In this document: one piece after another, positions 54,301-62,229 of the stretch | How the letters are laid out: the number at the start of each line of letters is the position of its first letter | Position numbering within the stretch: the stretch's first letter is position 1 | Source of the DNA: Myxococcota bacterium | GTDB lineage: Bacteria; Myxococcota_A; Polyangia; JAAYKL01 | NCBI GenBank assembly: GCA_030065855.1 | Contig: JASJCT010000017.1 | Location: 1-64,000, forward strand | Direction of reading: 5' to 3' | Length of the DNA: 64,000 nucleotides | Program-made: the position numbers and the translations under genes | The notes under the pieces: model-generated | The model's input: the letters and a program-made list of their open reading frames with translations, nothing else | Database searches by the model: none | What the model was told of the DNA's origin: nothing

Positions 54301-54743
54301 GCTGGGCACTCAGAGTCGTTGCCCGTGGAGCCGCAACACACCCCGCTGGCGCAGCAGAAGCCGTTGTCGCAGTGGCCGGATTGGCACGCTTCGTTAGAAT
54401 CGCAAGCTTCTCCGTCTGCTAGGCCGCCAGTGCTGGTATCTGTATCAGTGTCTGTATCGACATCAGTATCTGTATCAGTGTCCGTATCAGTATCAGTGTC
54501 TGTATCCGTGTCTACATCAGTGTCCGCATCAGTATCTGTGTCACTCGAGGTGGCGGTGTCTGTTGTATCATTGTCTGTTTCGGCAATGCACGTGCCATCG
54601 ACGCAGATCTCCCCTGGGCTGCAGTCAGACGAAAAACTACATTCACTACTGCTGTCATCGTCTCCGCAGCTGGTAAGCGAGAGGCAAAAAAGACCTGTAA
54701 CTGCACTAACGACAACTGATTTTAAACTGGACCGAGAAGACAT
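51399..54743 (-). CDS. Giant Cys-rich lipoprotein A'
   Basis: A 1114-residue lipoprotein, paralogue of A. The lipobox LTSC puts the lipidated Cys at residue 26, the same residue number as in A, followed by a Cys knot (C35-C52) and a long Asp-Thr linker (66-107). It also has seven Cys-rich units, but in the order long, short, short, long, short, short, short, compared with four long then three short in A. The C-terminal part (about 340 residues) aligns with A: GDGATCWSGNC, RPCYDGDIST, then TVDIQNATPTMDIEV-type beta domain (read TIDIQNATPTMDIEV). GGAGGAGGGG precedes the ATG, 65 bases after the B' stop. Function unknown; adhesion or protective surface layer is plausible. Confidence 0.8.
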   Translation of the reverse strand: MSSRSSLKSVVVSAVTGLFCLSLTSCGDDDSSSECSFSSDCSPGEICVDGTCIAETDNDTTDTATSSDTDTDADTDVDTDTDTDTDTDTDTDTDVDTDTDTDTSTGGLADGEACDSNEACQSGHCDNGFCCASGVCCGSTGNDSECPAISCFQVFCTGNFQCTYNELPCGATDPTQGSACEGANRCDGFGNCVAVDACDSTAYVGTGAYECTSGTVEDPCHDDCTSDSQCTSTHTCIDAACVPLMDNGASGCETDAQCASGHCDATTQVCCESGTCCNVDTQCGRYACGLTTWSCFQTCKDGTGQDDDARCSLASDYHCDNGWCLDDMADGTQWCDENSDCLSGFCDPGNGICCSGDYCCLDDSDCDGMKCLTAEGFYCSPTCDPEGVDDDAYCATGYYCLAGDCLAGALQDGDACTDDVQCSSGHCENGYCCASGECCASANDCATDTQCNTPSCLGSKQCAYYPHFCGATDLLVGDTCLGDNRCDGFGNCVPVSPCEGGYLGEGYVCAEGSVDQDCLSTCADDGDCETAYHCDAGTCIADLQSGESPCDSNADCATGNCNPITGVCCTTGYCCDSDSQCDAFLITCDETTDSCLTYCATDGDCIPFGDYHCENSVCEPDIPNGERYCLENGDCLSGYCDVSTGTCCDSGSCCQTDADCAGFSCDGSFSCVADCAGDDNLCADGYFCNGSTCEYKLPNGYSGCQQDGDCASGNCDEGLGICCDLGASCCSDPAHCDDGDPCTNDNCAASFACVFIPRDDFESCSDGAFCNGAEYCLSGTCTAGTAQCTNSTTCMAQSCDEGNDTCVNTPINIGQPCTDVLFCLGDVAMTCTGTGLCQDPGTGTPPCTGSTGSACTEYFCNEDTNACDEVNLSDGYICEGTGPGQDNNPCNGTNVCDTGVCVSGTDLPCDDEDPCTTDNCVNNGGVAECGSHDPKADGALCENATCFGDGATCWSGNCIESSDTDSRPCYDGDISTIDECTNIEGDIQCETLDAEPSVITCGSITNLTADVFETREYYAYGGTCSGTFLGPEAPLTLNLSADATVTIDIQNATPTMDIEVLYLTDWTSPTTCSTSGTNSMSVGLTSQAEDYIFVLEADSTLPPDSFDVVVTCTP
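54423..54548 (-). repeat. Hexanucleotide-type repeat coding the Asp-Thr linker of A'
   Basis: Over 42 codons the sense strand is nearly pure GAY-ACN, with two Val and one Ala interruptions. It is longer and more regular than in A, so more likely to vary in copy number. Changes would be in steps of six bases and keep the frame. Confidence 0.82.
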
Positions 54744-54808
54744 ACACCCCTCCTCCGTACTTTTTATCTAAACCCACCTAAAAAAAGACCTGAGAACATC
54801 AGCAAACA

Positions 54809-57800
54809 TTAGTATGACAGCTGAATCGCATAGGGACCATTATTGCTCGCACGTCTGCCGTCCACGAGCAGATAGTAGGGCGACAGAGCAGGGCTGAGCG
54901 TTGAGGTGAAATGCGGCCGGTTCGTGCCACACCCATTGGTGTTGCTCGCCACTTGATTGTGCATACAGTCGTAAAGCTTGGCCCGGCTACGGCTAAAACA
55001 GCTGCCACTGCCGCTGCAACAGCTGAACGTGACTGTCGCCGTCTGCGTCACATCGATGCGCCACAGATCATCCGGGCCTCTCCAATAGAGCACGTCATAG
55101 TTGGACGCCGACCCCGAGCTCGTATCCCCAGAGATCACACTGCCCGGCGAAAAGCCTGTGCCGTCAACTGTGTAGGTGCCAAGGATGGGGCCGCCGTACC
55201 AAGTGCTCGGATCCACGCAGGCAGCCGGGCACCCTCCCTCAGTGACAGTGATTTGGTAGTTGCAATCATCTCCGCCTGCAGGAGAGCAGACCTTATTGAT
55301 CCTGCTGTACTGGGAAACGCCTATCAAATAGAGGCGATCCGCTGCAGCAGTGAATTCCCATCTGACATTATTTCCGTCGTTGTTGCGCCTGCACCCCACG
55401 CCTGAGTAAGATTCATCGCAGATGGTAAGGGCACCTGACCGTCTTCTGGAAACATCGACTACCAGGTCTGCGGCATCGGCAATCGATTCATCGGTCTCGA
55501 TGCAATAATTCTGACTCCCTTCAGCGGCAGTCCTGAAAATTTTAAAATGTTCGCTATTGGGCCAAAATTCGTTTTCCGATCCTGACCCGTGGCAACTTGT
55601 CTTGCCCGACCAGCCACAATCACAGCCGTACCCGCCGCAAGAACCTCCACAGTCGTGCACGCTGTTGACCACGTTGGCCAAGGTACCGGTAAAGGTCTCG
55701 CCGGTAGTGCCCACGTGGGTGACGTCGTACACACGGGCGTCGTCGTTGATCCGGTCGCAGGGACCGGCCCACCACCTGCGTTTTTCCACAGTGAGGTAGA
55801 AGTTGCCCTTAGTGCTGTCCACGCCGTCGATAAAGACGAAGACTTTACGCCAGGATCCATCGGTGGCTCCATCAGGAGAGATTACAGCACTCGCAGCATA
55901 GTCATAGTCATCGTAACCTGGATCGCCAGCAGGCGTTTCAGAGTCGCAATTAAACGGGTCTTCAGGGTACACCCAGAGATCGTCGCAGGTGCCCAGATGG
56001 GTCCATTCGTCGTATCCCGGGCCACCTGCACCGTCGCACATGTCGCAGCTCGTGCCGTCGTAGTTGTACCCGCGCTTGCACCACTTGTACCCGCAGTACT
56101 CGCCTTCAATGCATGGATCGCAGCACTCCTGATTGTTTAAAATATTGCCGCTATCGTCGCACTCATCTTCAACCACCGGGGGCATGGGCGTGTTTTGATA
56201 GGGATAGGCGCATCTATTGGAGCTGACACCGAGGAATGTGTCGGCCGGGTCGTCCATATCCGGGTTATTGCCCTCTGGACAGTCCCCGGCGCTGCTGATG
56301 TCGGTCTTCAAGTAGATGCCCACGTCGTAATCTGCTTCCACTTTCACGATGTAGGAGTAGAGCTCGTACTGCTCGGTGCCATTGGTCTGGTACTCGAACA
56401 CGTAGACCAGCTCTGGGCCGCCCTGGCCAATGGGGTTTGACGTAACTTGCTCAATGCATTCGTCACCTGTGGCCCAGTAGTTGTTGTTGGCGCACCGGGT
56501 GCTCCCGGTCGTGGTGAGAAGGGCCGCTGCACCCCCAGTTACCGTGTTGGGAATGGCGCCGAGATATGAATCAGCGGTTGTGTCGACAACCGTCGGTGAC
56601 CCAGAGACAAACACGTCCGAGCACAAATTGTTATACGCGGCGTGCCCAGTGGGCTGGCAGATACCCGCGGCATCGCATAACCCGTCGTAGCAGTTCGGTG
56701 GGTAGTCTGCTTGGCTGTAGTCCGTACACGCCGACCCCACCGGCTCTGGGTCGCACACGCACGTGCCGCTGTCACACGCAACTTGAGTACATCCCACGGG
56801 CGGTGGATTGCAGGTCACGATGCCCGTGCAATCCGCAGCGTCATTGCACTCGGGGCATGGGTCGATGGGTGTGTAGACGCAACCGCTCAATGGCGCGCAT
56901 GTATCCTGGGTGCAGCGATCTCCATCGTCACAATCAATGGGCGTTCCCGAGCAGGATCCACCCGCACACACATCGCTCTCAGTGCAGGCATTGGCGTCGT
57001 CACAGGCATCTGTGTTGTTGGCATAGGTGCAGCCAACCCCTGGGACGCAAGTGTCGTCTGTGCACGGGTTGGCGTCGTTGCAATCCAGGGGCGTGCCACC
57101 GCAGGCACCATCTGCACACACATCGTTCTCAGTACAGGAATTGCCATCGTCACAGCTCGCCGTGTTGTTGTCATACACACAGCCGAGCAGGGCATCGCAG
57201 GTATCATCTGTGCAGATATTGCCGTCGTCGCAGTCCACAGGTGCGCCCCCGCAGGTGCCGTTGGAGCAGACATCGTTTTGCGTACAGGCGCTCCCGTCGT
57301 CGCAGGCGTCTGTGTTGTACGTATGAACGCATCCAATATCCTTGTCGCAGGAATCGTCTGTGCACGGGTTCTCATCGTCGCAATTGATAGTGTACAGGTA
57401 TGGATCCGGGCCGTTCCCATTGTCGTAGTCTCTGGCCACGTCTTCGGGCTTCCAGTAGCGTTCGTCCACAATCGCTTCATCGATTTCCACATTGCCCTCT
57501 TGGGTGCCTAAGAAATACGCAGGACCTTCACCGCCCGCGTGGAACGTCGCGTCGAACGTGATGATCTCGATATTGTTCACATAGACGTGCACGGTGGTGC
57601 CGTCAAAGGTCATGGCCATGCGGGCCCAGACACCGGACTCGATGGTAGAGGGCACCGAAGGTTTTGAAAATCCCACAAAGGTATTGCCATAGCCCGCAAA
57701 GATCTGGTTGATGCCATCAATGCCCAGATAGAAGCGCTTGCCCCCGCCGCTGAACGATCCCACGGTCTGGTGGCCGGCAAAGACATTGTCGAATTTTATC

Positions 57801-59641
57801 CAAAAGGCCATGGTCCTCGAGTTGGCGTGCACCCGGTAGGATGTCTCCACCTGGCCCACATTGCCTCCGGCGCCAGGATCGAACCTGCCGGCCTGGCCCA
57901 CCTTGCCGTTGGCAATGGGGTAGGCGTCGTTGTCGGACGTACCGTGGTACATATCTGCGGAATCGATGACCTCGTCAGGGGTGCCATCCCAATGATCCTC
58001 TTCGAACCGCCAGTGAATCAGCACACCAGCGCATTCTCCCAGGGAGCAATGGTCGTCCACGGTGCAGGCGTTGCCGTCGTCGCACTCGTTTTCTTCGTTA
58101 AAGGCATAAACGCAGCCAAGTGCAGCATCGCAGGAATCGTCTGTGCAGAAGTTATCATCATCGCAGTCAATGGGCGCACCTGTGCAGATGCCGCCCACAC
58201 ATGCGTCGCCGCTCGTGCAGACAGTCAGATCGTCGCAGGGATCGGTATTATTGGTAAAAACGCAGCCGATTGCAGGATTGCAGGTATCATCTGTACAGAC
58301 GTTCGTATCGTCGCACACGGCAGGTGCACCGGGCTGGCAGGATCCATCTGCACAAACATCGTCAACGGTGCAGGCGTTGCCGTCGCTGCAGGCTTCGGTG
58401 TTGTTGGCGTTGATGCAACCGGTTGCGATATCGCAGCTGTCATCCGTACAGATGTTGGCATCGTCGCAACTGACCGGTAGACCGGCGCACACCCCGTTTG
58501 CGCAGACATCTCCTTCTGTACAAGCATTGGCATCGTCACAGACATCGGTGTTGTTGTCATAGACGCACCCGGTAGCGGTGTTGCAGCTGTCATCGGTGCA
58601 GGGGTTCCCGTCTGAGCAGTCCCGGGGGGCGCCCACACAAACCCCATCCGTGCAGACATCGTCTACGGTGCATGCGTTGTTATCATTGCAGGGATCGGTA
58701 TTGTTGGTGTAGTAGCATCCCGTGGCCGGGTCGCAGGCGTCATCTGTGCAGGGGTTGCCGTCGTCGCAATCGACCGGATCGCCAATACAGGTGCCGCCAG
58801 AGCAGGTGTCGTTCTCTGTACAGGCATTGCCATCGTCGCAGGCATCGGCGTTGTTAACGTAGACACATCCCAACTCGGGATCGCAGATGTCATCGGTGCA
58901 GATATTGCCGTCATCGCACAGTGTATGATTGGGATCGTATACGCACAGTGTGGTATCCAGATCGCAATAATCCTCTGTGCAGGCCACGCCGTCATCGGGG
59001 CAGTCTTCGTCGGATTCACAGGCATCCCCACCCTCGCTCTCGTCGCACGTGAAATCGGCTGAGCAAAACCCGATCTCAGCGTCGGTTTCCTCGCGCAAAT
59101 CCGGGTGAATGGGGTACTTGCCATTGCAACAGGCCATCTCTTCGGCTTCGCACAACATGGCAGGCGTGTTGGACGGTATGATGTCAGTGCACCCACCCCA
59201 GCAAGAGCAAATTTTGTAGCCATTGCAGTAGGACGGTCCGCAGACACCGAGCGATGTGCACACGCCAGCACCGCATTCGGTGGCCGCTGTGCACGTGCAA
59301 AGCCCGTACGTCAGATCACAAGAATTGGAAGCGCAGTCACTGTCCGCTGTGCAGGTGACCCCGTCCATCTCAGCGTCTTGTGTCCAGCACTCTGCGAGCT
59401 GCCCTGGTTCAGTGCAACACTCGTCGTCCCGTGCGTCCCGAACCGAGGACTGGCTGCCCATTCGCCCCCAATCTGTTGCCATTTGGAGATCAAAAGACGA
59501 GGCGCTCGATGGGCTTTCCTGTTGAGCGATTTTAAGAGGGATTGGTTCTGGCGCGCTGGAAGAGCTGGATTCAGAAACACAGCCCAGGATGCCCGCAGCA
59601 ATGCCAAGAATTCCAATAATGCACTGTATCCGCCTTTGCAT
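54809..59641 (-). CDS. Giant Cys-rich protein B' with disulfide-repeat array and LamG insert
   Basis: A 1610-residue lipoprotein (lipobox ILGC, Cys21), paralogue of B and first gene of the four-gene set. The head domain has DECCTEPG and GPSYCNGYKICSCWGGC as in B. The array has about twenty CT-core units that alternate between CTDDxCDxxxGC and CTxxDxCxxGxC, with linkers such as NNTDPC and GAPVDCDDGN. After unit 13 a LamG-like domain of about 210 residues interrupts the array, beginning HWRFEEDHWDGTP and including TMAFWIKFDNVF and VWARMAMTFDGTTVHVYVNN. Seven units follow. The last 630 residues match B closely. GAGGAGGT precedes the ATG. A carbohydrate- or protein-binding surface role is inferred from LamG. 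Confidence 0.82.
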   Translation of the reverse strand: MQRRIQCIIGILGIAAGILGCVSESSSSSAPEPIPLKIAQQESPSSASSFDLQMATDWGRMGSQSSVRDARDDECCTEPGQLAECWTQDAEMDGVTCTADSDCASNSCDLTYGLCTCTAATECGAGVCTSLGVCGPSYCNGYKICSCWGGCTDIIPSNTPAMLCEAEEMACCNGKYPIHPDLREETDAEIGFCSADFTCDESEGGDACESDEDCPDDGVACTEDYCDLDTTLCVYDPNHTLCDDGNICTDDICDPELGCVYVNNADACDDGNACTENDTCSGGTCIGDPVDCDDGNPCTDDACDPATGCYYTNNTDPCNDNNACTVDDVCTDGVCVGAPRDCSDGNPCTDDSCNTATGCVYDNNTDVCDDANACTEGDVCANGVCAGLPVSCDDANICTDDSCDIATGCINANNTEACSDGNACTVDDVCADGSCQPGAPAVCDDTNVCTDDTCNPAIGCVFTNNTDPCDDLTVCTSGDACVGGICTGAPIDCDDDNFCTDDSCDAALGCVYAFNEENECDDGNACTVDDHCSLGECAGVLIHWRFEEDHWDGTPDEVIDSADMYHGTSDNDAYPIANGKVGQAGRFDPGAGGNVGQVETSYRVHANSRTMAFWIKFDNVFAGHQTVGSFSGGGKRFYLGIDGINQIFAGYGNTFVGFSKPSVPSTIESGVWARMAMTFDGTTVHVYVNNIEIITFDATFHAGGEGPAYFLGTQEGNVEIDEAIVDERYWKPEDVARDYDNGNGPDPYLYTINCDDENPCTDDSCDKDIGCVHTYNTDACDDGSACTQNDVCSNGTCGGAPVDCDDGNICTDDTCDALLGCVYDNNTASCDDGNSCTENDVCADGACGGTPLDCNDANPCTDDTCVPGVGCTYANNTDACDDANACTESDVCAGGSCSGTPIDCDDGDRCTQDTCAPLSGCVYTPIDPCPECNDAADCTGIVTCNPPPVGCTQVACDSGTCVCDPEPVGSACTDYSQADYPPNCYDGLCDAAGICQPTGHAAYNNLCSDVFVSGSPTVVDTTADSYLGAIPNTVTGGAAALLTTTGSTRCANNNYWATGDECIEQVTSNPIGQGGPELVYVFEYQTNGTEQYELYSYIVKVEADYDVGIYLKTDISSAGDCPEGNNPDMDDPADTFLGVSSNRCAYPYQNTPMPPVVEDECDDSGNILNNQECCDPCIEGEYCGYKWCKRGYNYDGTSCDMCDGAGGPGYDEWTHLGTCDDLWVYPEDPFNCDSETPAGDPGYDDYDYAASAVISPDGATDGSWRKVFVFIDGVDSTKGNFYLTVEKRRWWAGPCDRINDDARVYDVTHVGTTGETFTGTLANVVNSVHDCGGSCGGYGCDCGWSGKTSCHGSGSENEFWPNSEHFKIFRTAAEGSQNYCIETDESIADAADLVVDVSRRRSGALTICDESYSGVGCRRNNDGNNVRWEFTAAADRLYLIGVSQYSRINKVCSPAGGDDCNYQITVTEGGCPAACVDPSTWYGGPILGTYTVDGTGFSPGSVISGDTSSGSASNYDVLYWRGPDDLWRIDVTQTATVTFSCCSGSGSCFSRSRAKLYDCMHNQVASNTNGCGTNRPHFTSTLSPALSPYYLLVDGRRASNNGPYAIQLSY
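57370..58030 (-). other. LamG/concanavalin-like domain inserted in the B' array
   Basis: This part of the B' gene codes for the only non-Cys-rich globular domain in the repeat array. It starts directly after CSLGECAG, where a linker to the next unit would be expected, and ends at YTINCDDENPCTDD, which starts the next unit. The paralogue B has no counterpart. LamG-3-type domains often bind glycans or matrix proteins. Confidence 0.72.
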
Positions 59642-60002
59642 GGCGTTACCTCCTCAGTGCGTTCGGCGATCCGATGTTTGATGTTTCGCAGAATTCGAAC
59701 GGCAAAGGCAAAAAAAGAGCAAAACGCCCAACGTGCCCCATTTATGGCATTCAATCTGCAAAATCATCTTAAGATCGCTTATCGCTTATGTTTTTCCATA
59801 TCTGTTGCAACCCGAAAGAGGGCGATTCTATTTTAGTATAATCATTATTTTACAATAATGCTACATTTCTCTTCATTAATAGTCGGGGCAGCGGGGGTTG
59901 GTTTTTTTCTCGTGCCCTGGTGGGAATTGGGGCTGGCAAAATTAGTTGACAGCTGTTCTCCAAATTTGTTTTATTCTGCCTATCTTTGATGCCAGAAACC
60001 AA
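59642..60002. other. Divergent intergenic region between B' and the membrane protein gene
   Basis: No gene is seen. An AT-rich core near 59830-59865 contains the dyad ATTATT-TTAC-AATAAT and, on the minus strand, a TATACT box, which suit a promoter for the B'-A'-B-A set about 190 bases upstream of the B' ATG. A plus-strand promoter candidate lies at 59946-59974 for the membrane protein. Confidence 0.5.
59946..59974 (+). promoter_or_regulatory. Candidate sigma-70 promoter for the membrane protein gene
   Basis: TTGACA at 59946-59951 is a perfect -35 box, and TTTTAT at 59969-59974 is a modest -10 box with 17-base spacing. This places a start of transcription about 20 bases before the ATG at 60003. 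Confidence 0.45.
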
Positions 60003-61559
60003 ATGCGAATCTCCGAATTTATAAACAAGTACAGCGCCCTCTGGTTAGGTGTGCTGACATTGGTCTTCGCGGTTTTCTTCTCGAGATACGCTTTCTACTC
60101 AAGAGACCATTACTCCCAGCTGCCCACCATTCTTCACTATTTTGACAACGCCCTGTATCAAAGGGATCACGAAATGCAGCTCCTCAACCCGATTGCCGTC
60201 AAGGTGGTGCTGCACCTCATCTTATACACTATCGCTAAAATCACGACGTTGAGTCCGATGCACGTTTACTTCGGTGCTTACATCATCAATGTGTTTTTTG
60301 TCTTTTATTTGACCTACAAAATAACGTATAAAATGTACGGCAGCTCAATTGCCGGCGTTTTGCCGTGTTTGCTGATATTCCTGTTGTCGGACAACATCGA
60401 CCTGGCGTCGTCTCGGTTTTTCATCCAGACCAGAGCCGTGGTCCCGTACTTTGCCGGTTTGGCCCTGCACCTTTTTTGCTTCTACCTAGTCCTGCAACAA
60501 CGGCGGGTGTGGTCGGTCATCATCTGCGGCGTTTTGTTCTTCATCCACGGGCAGATCAGCCTATTTACAGCCACGGCTGTGTTTACGGTTATTGGGTTTT
60601 CCCGTCAGGGGCTTTTGTATTTTGTCAAATGCCTGGGTTTGTACGTGCTGCTCATATCGCCGGTAATCGTTTCGTTGGTCATGAATTTCGGCAACCCAGA
60701 CACGGGAGAAGCGCAATATTCAATTCTGGAGCTCACCAAATTCCGGGTACCCCACCACATCTTTCCGCGCACCCACCGCTTGGTAATCTTTTTCTGCGTG
60801 ATCGTTGCGATTGTCGCGATGTTACGTCTCGGTAAAAACCACCTCAAAAAAGAGGTGCCGATCTTCGTGTATCCCTTGATAGGCGTCTATCTGGCGGGTA
60901 TCGTGTTCACCCGGTTTATCCCAGTGGATTTCGTTTTGATCATGTACCTCCTGCGGGTCGATACCAGCCTTCGCATCATCTTTTTCATCCTCTTTTCCGG
61001 CAATATTATCCGATCTATCCGGAGATTAATCCGCAAGGAACGGTTCAACGTAAGGCACTGGGTCGAACTGGGAGTGGTAAGCAGCCTTCTCTTGTTCCTG
61101 ACGGTCGTCTACGCACGGGACCCCATCGGGGTCCGGAAGCCGAAAATCTCACCGCCCAAAGGGGCGTATGCCGACATGGCGCGCTACGCGAGGGACAACA
61201 CACCAAAAGACACCCTGTTCATCACCCCCCCTCACGGGAAGGGATTCCGGCTCCACGCCGAGAGGAGCAACCTGGTCGAGTTCAAGATAAACCCCATCGG
61301 AAGGGGCCATAAGCTCCAGGACGAATGGATGAACCGCATCTTGGCGCTGTGCAACGTGAAGAAGTTCAAACGAAAAAGCTTTGGCATGAGAAAGGAATGC
61401 CGCAAAGGCTATTACAAGATGACCCGTTCCGAGTTCGAGGGCCTCTGCAAAACCTACGACGCTGACTACTTCGTCACCGGCCTTGAAAACCCATTCGAAG
61501 ACAGACAACAAGGGCTGGTCCACAAAAACCGCAAGTACAGTCTATACGAGTGCCCGTAA
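60003..61559 (+). CDS. Polytopic membrane protein (DUF6798-like C-terminus)
   Basis: About 518 residues. The ATG at 60003 (MRISEFINKYSALWLG) is chosen over an in-frame TTG at 59946, which is probably the -35 box. About ten hydrophobic segments fill residues 10-375, with DHYSQLPTILHYFDNALYQR in the first external loop, a GT-C-like layout. The soluble C-terminus starts near YARDNTPKDTLFITPPHGKG and includes FRLHAERSNLVEFK and a final Cys-containing region, similar to what I recall as DUF6798. A role in polysaccharide or lipid glycosylation is possible but not shown; no catalytic motif is clear. Confidence 0.65.
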   Translation: MRISEFINKYSALWLGVLTLVFAVFFSRYAFYSRDHYSQLPTILHYFDNALYQRDHEMQLLNPIAVKVVLHLILYTIAKITTLSPMHVYFGAYIINVFFVFYLTYKITYKMYGSSIAGVLPCLLIFLLSDNIDLASSRFFIQTRAVVPYFAGLALHLFCFYLVLQQRRVWSVIICGVLFFIHGQISLFTATAVFTVIGFSRQGLLYFVKCLGLYVLLISPVIVSLVMNFGNPDTGEAQYSILELTKFRVPHHIFPRTHRLVIFFCVIVAIVAMLRLGKNHLKKEVPIFVYPLIGVYLAGIVFTRFIPVDFVLIMYLLRVDTSLRIIFFILFSGNIIRSIRRLIRKERFNVRHWVELGVVSSLLLFLTVVYARDPIGVRKPKISPPKGAYADMARYARDNTPKDTLFITPPHGKGFRLHAERSNLVEFKINPIGRGHKLQDEWMNRILALCNVKKFKRKSFGMRKECRKGYYKMTRSEFEGLCKTYDADYFVTGLENPFEDRQQGLVHKNRKYSLYECP

Positions 61560-61565
61560 TCGATC

Positions 61566-61592
61566 ATAGATGTCGGCCACATTGACATCTAT
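61566..61592. terminator. Bidirectional hairpin between convergent genes
   Basis: ATAGATGTC (61566-61574) and GACATCTAT (61584-61592) form a perfect nine-base stem with a nine-base loop, just after the stop of the membrane protein gene and before the stop of the convergent LAB_N gene. There is no strong T-run, so termination strength is uncertain. Confidence 0.5.
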
Positions 61593-61641
61593 AAATCGGT
61601 AGCATCACGTTCAGACACAGGTCTCCCCATCATCTCAGGGC

Positions 61642-62229
61642 TTATGGCTCGCCCTCTGCTTTGCGGCTTCGACGATGATAGATGAAGTACAGATTTCTCA
61701 TGTAGACGATCCAGCCCGTGGACTGGCCCATGATCCCGATGATGTCCTTTCGCCAGATAAAGTATACCAATAGCATGGAGGCGCCGGCCAGGCTCAGCCA
61801 CCAAAATACCGGTGGCACCACTGATTTTCTTCGCTTCTCAGATGCGATCCACTGGAGGAGCATCCGGCCGGTGTACATCAACTGCCCCAAGAACCCTAAC
61901 CCCACCCACAAGATGCCCTGCCAGCTCGATGTGCTCAGTAGCATCTGCCACCAGGTGCGCTTGGACTGGCGTTCATAGGCGGCCTCGGCAAACTGGTCAG
62001 GGGTGAGATCGTAGGCCTGTCCGCTGATGTCCTCGAGGTGAAACAGGTATTCGTCTCCCTTTTTGGCGAGATGGATCGATTTCACATTCGAGAGGTTGGT
62101 CTTGATACTGACCGGCTCTTCCACAGGGCTCTGGGCGATCAGGCTCAACGGCAGCACCAGGAGGGGTATCATCAGGAGCAAAAAGTACCGGTGGCGATAC
62201 TGTCTCATGGGAAAATGGTCTGGATTCAT
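61642..62229 (-). CDS. LAB_N-domain membrane protein (lipid-A-disaccharide synthase N-terminal domain)
   Basis: A 195-residue protein. An N-terminal signal anchor (residues about 14-32) and a short periplasmic part of about 70 residues precede a three-helix LAB_N domain: WQGILWVGLGFLGQLMYTGR, QWIASEKRRKSVVPPVFWW, then a helix ending in the conserved G-W-x-V-Y-x-R-N-L. In some bacteria this domain is fused to LpxB; here it stands alone, as in many others. It probably takes part in lipid A or glycolipid modification with the GT2 enzyme, whose stop codon is directly followed by this ATG. Confidence 0.85.
   Translation of the reverse strand: MNPDHFPMRQYRHRYFLLLMIPLLVLPLSLIAQSPVEEPVSIKTNLSNVKSIHLAKKGDEYLFHLEDISGQAYDLTPDQFAEAAYERQSKRTWWQMLLSTSSWQGILWVGLGFLGQLMYTGRMLLQWIASEKRRKSVVPPVFWWLSLAGASMLLVYFIWRKDIIGIMGQSTGWIVYMRNLYFIYHRRSRKAEGEP

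Noticed and set aside
54423-54548. CRISPR-like short repeats
   Set aside because: The repeat is a six-base, in-frame coding repeat for Asp-Thr without spacers.
59946-60002. TTG start for the membrane protein, 19 codons upstream
   Set aside because: The TTG is part of a perfect TTGACA -35 box with a -10 box downstream, and there is no ribosome-binding site.
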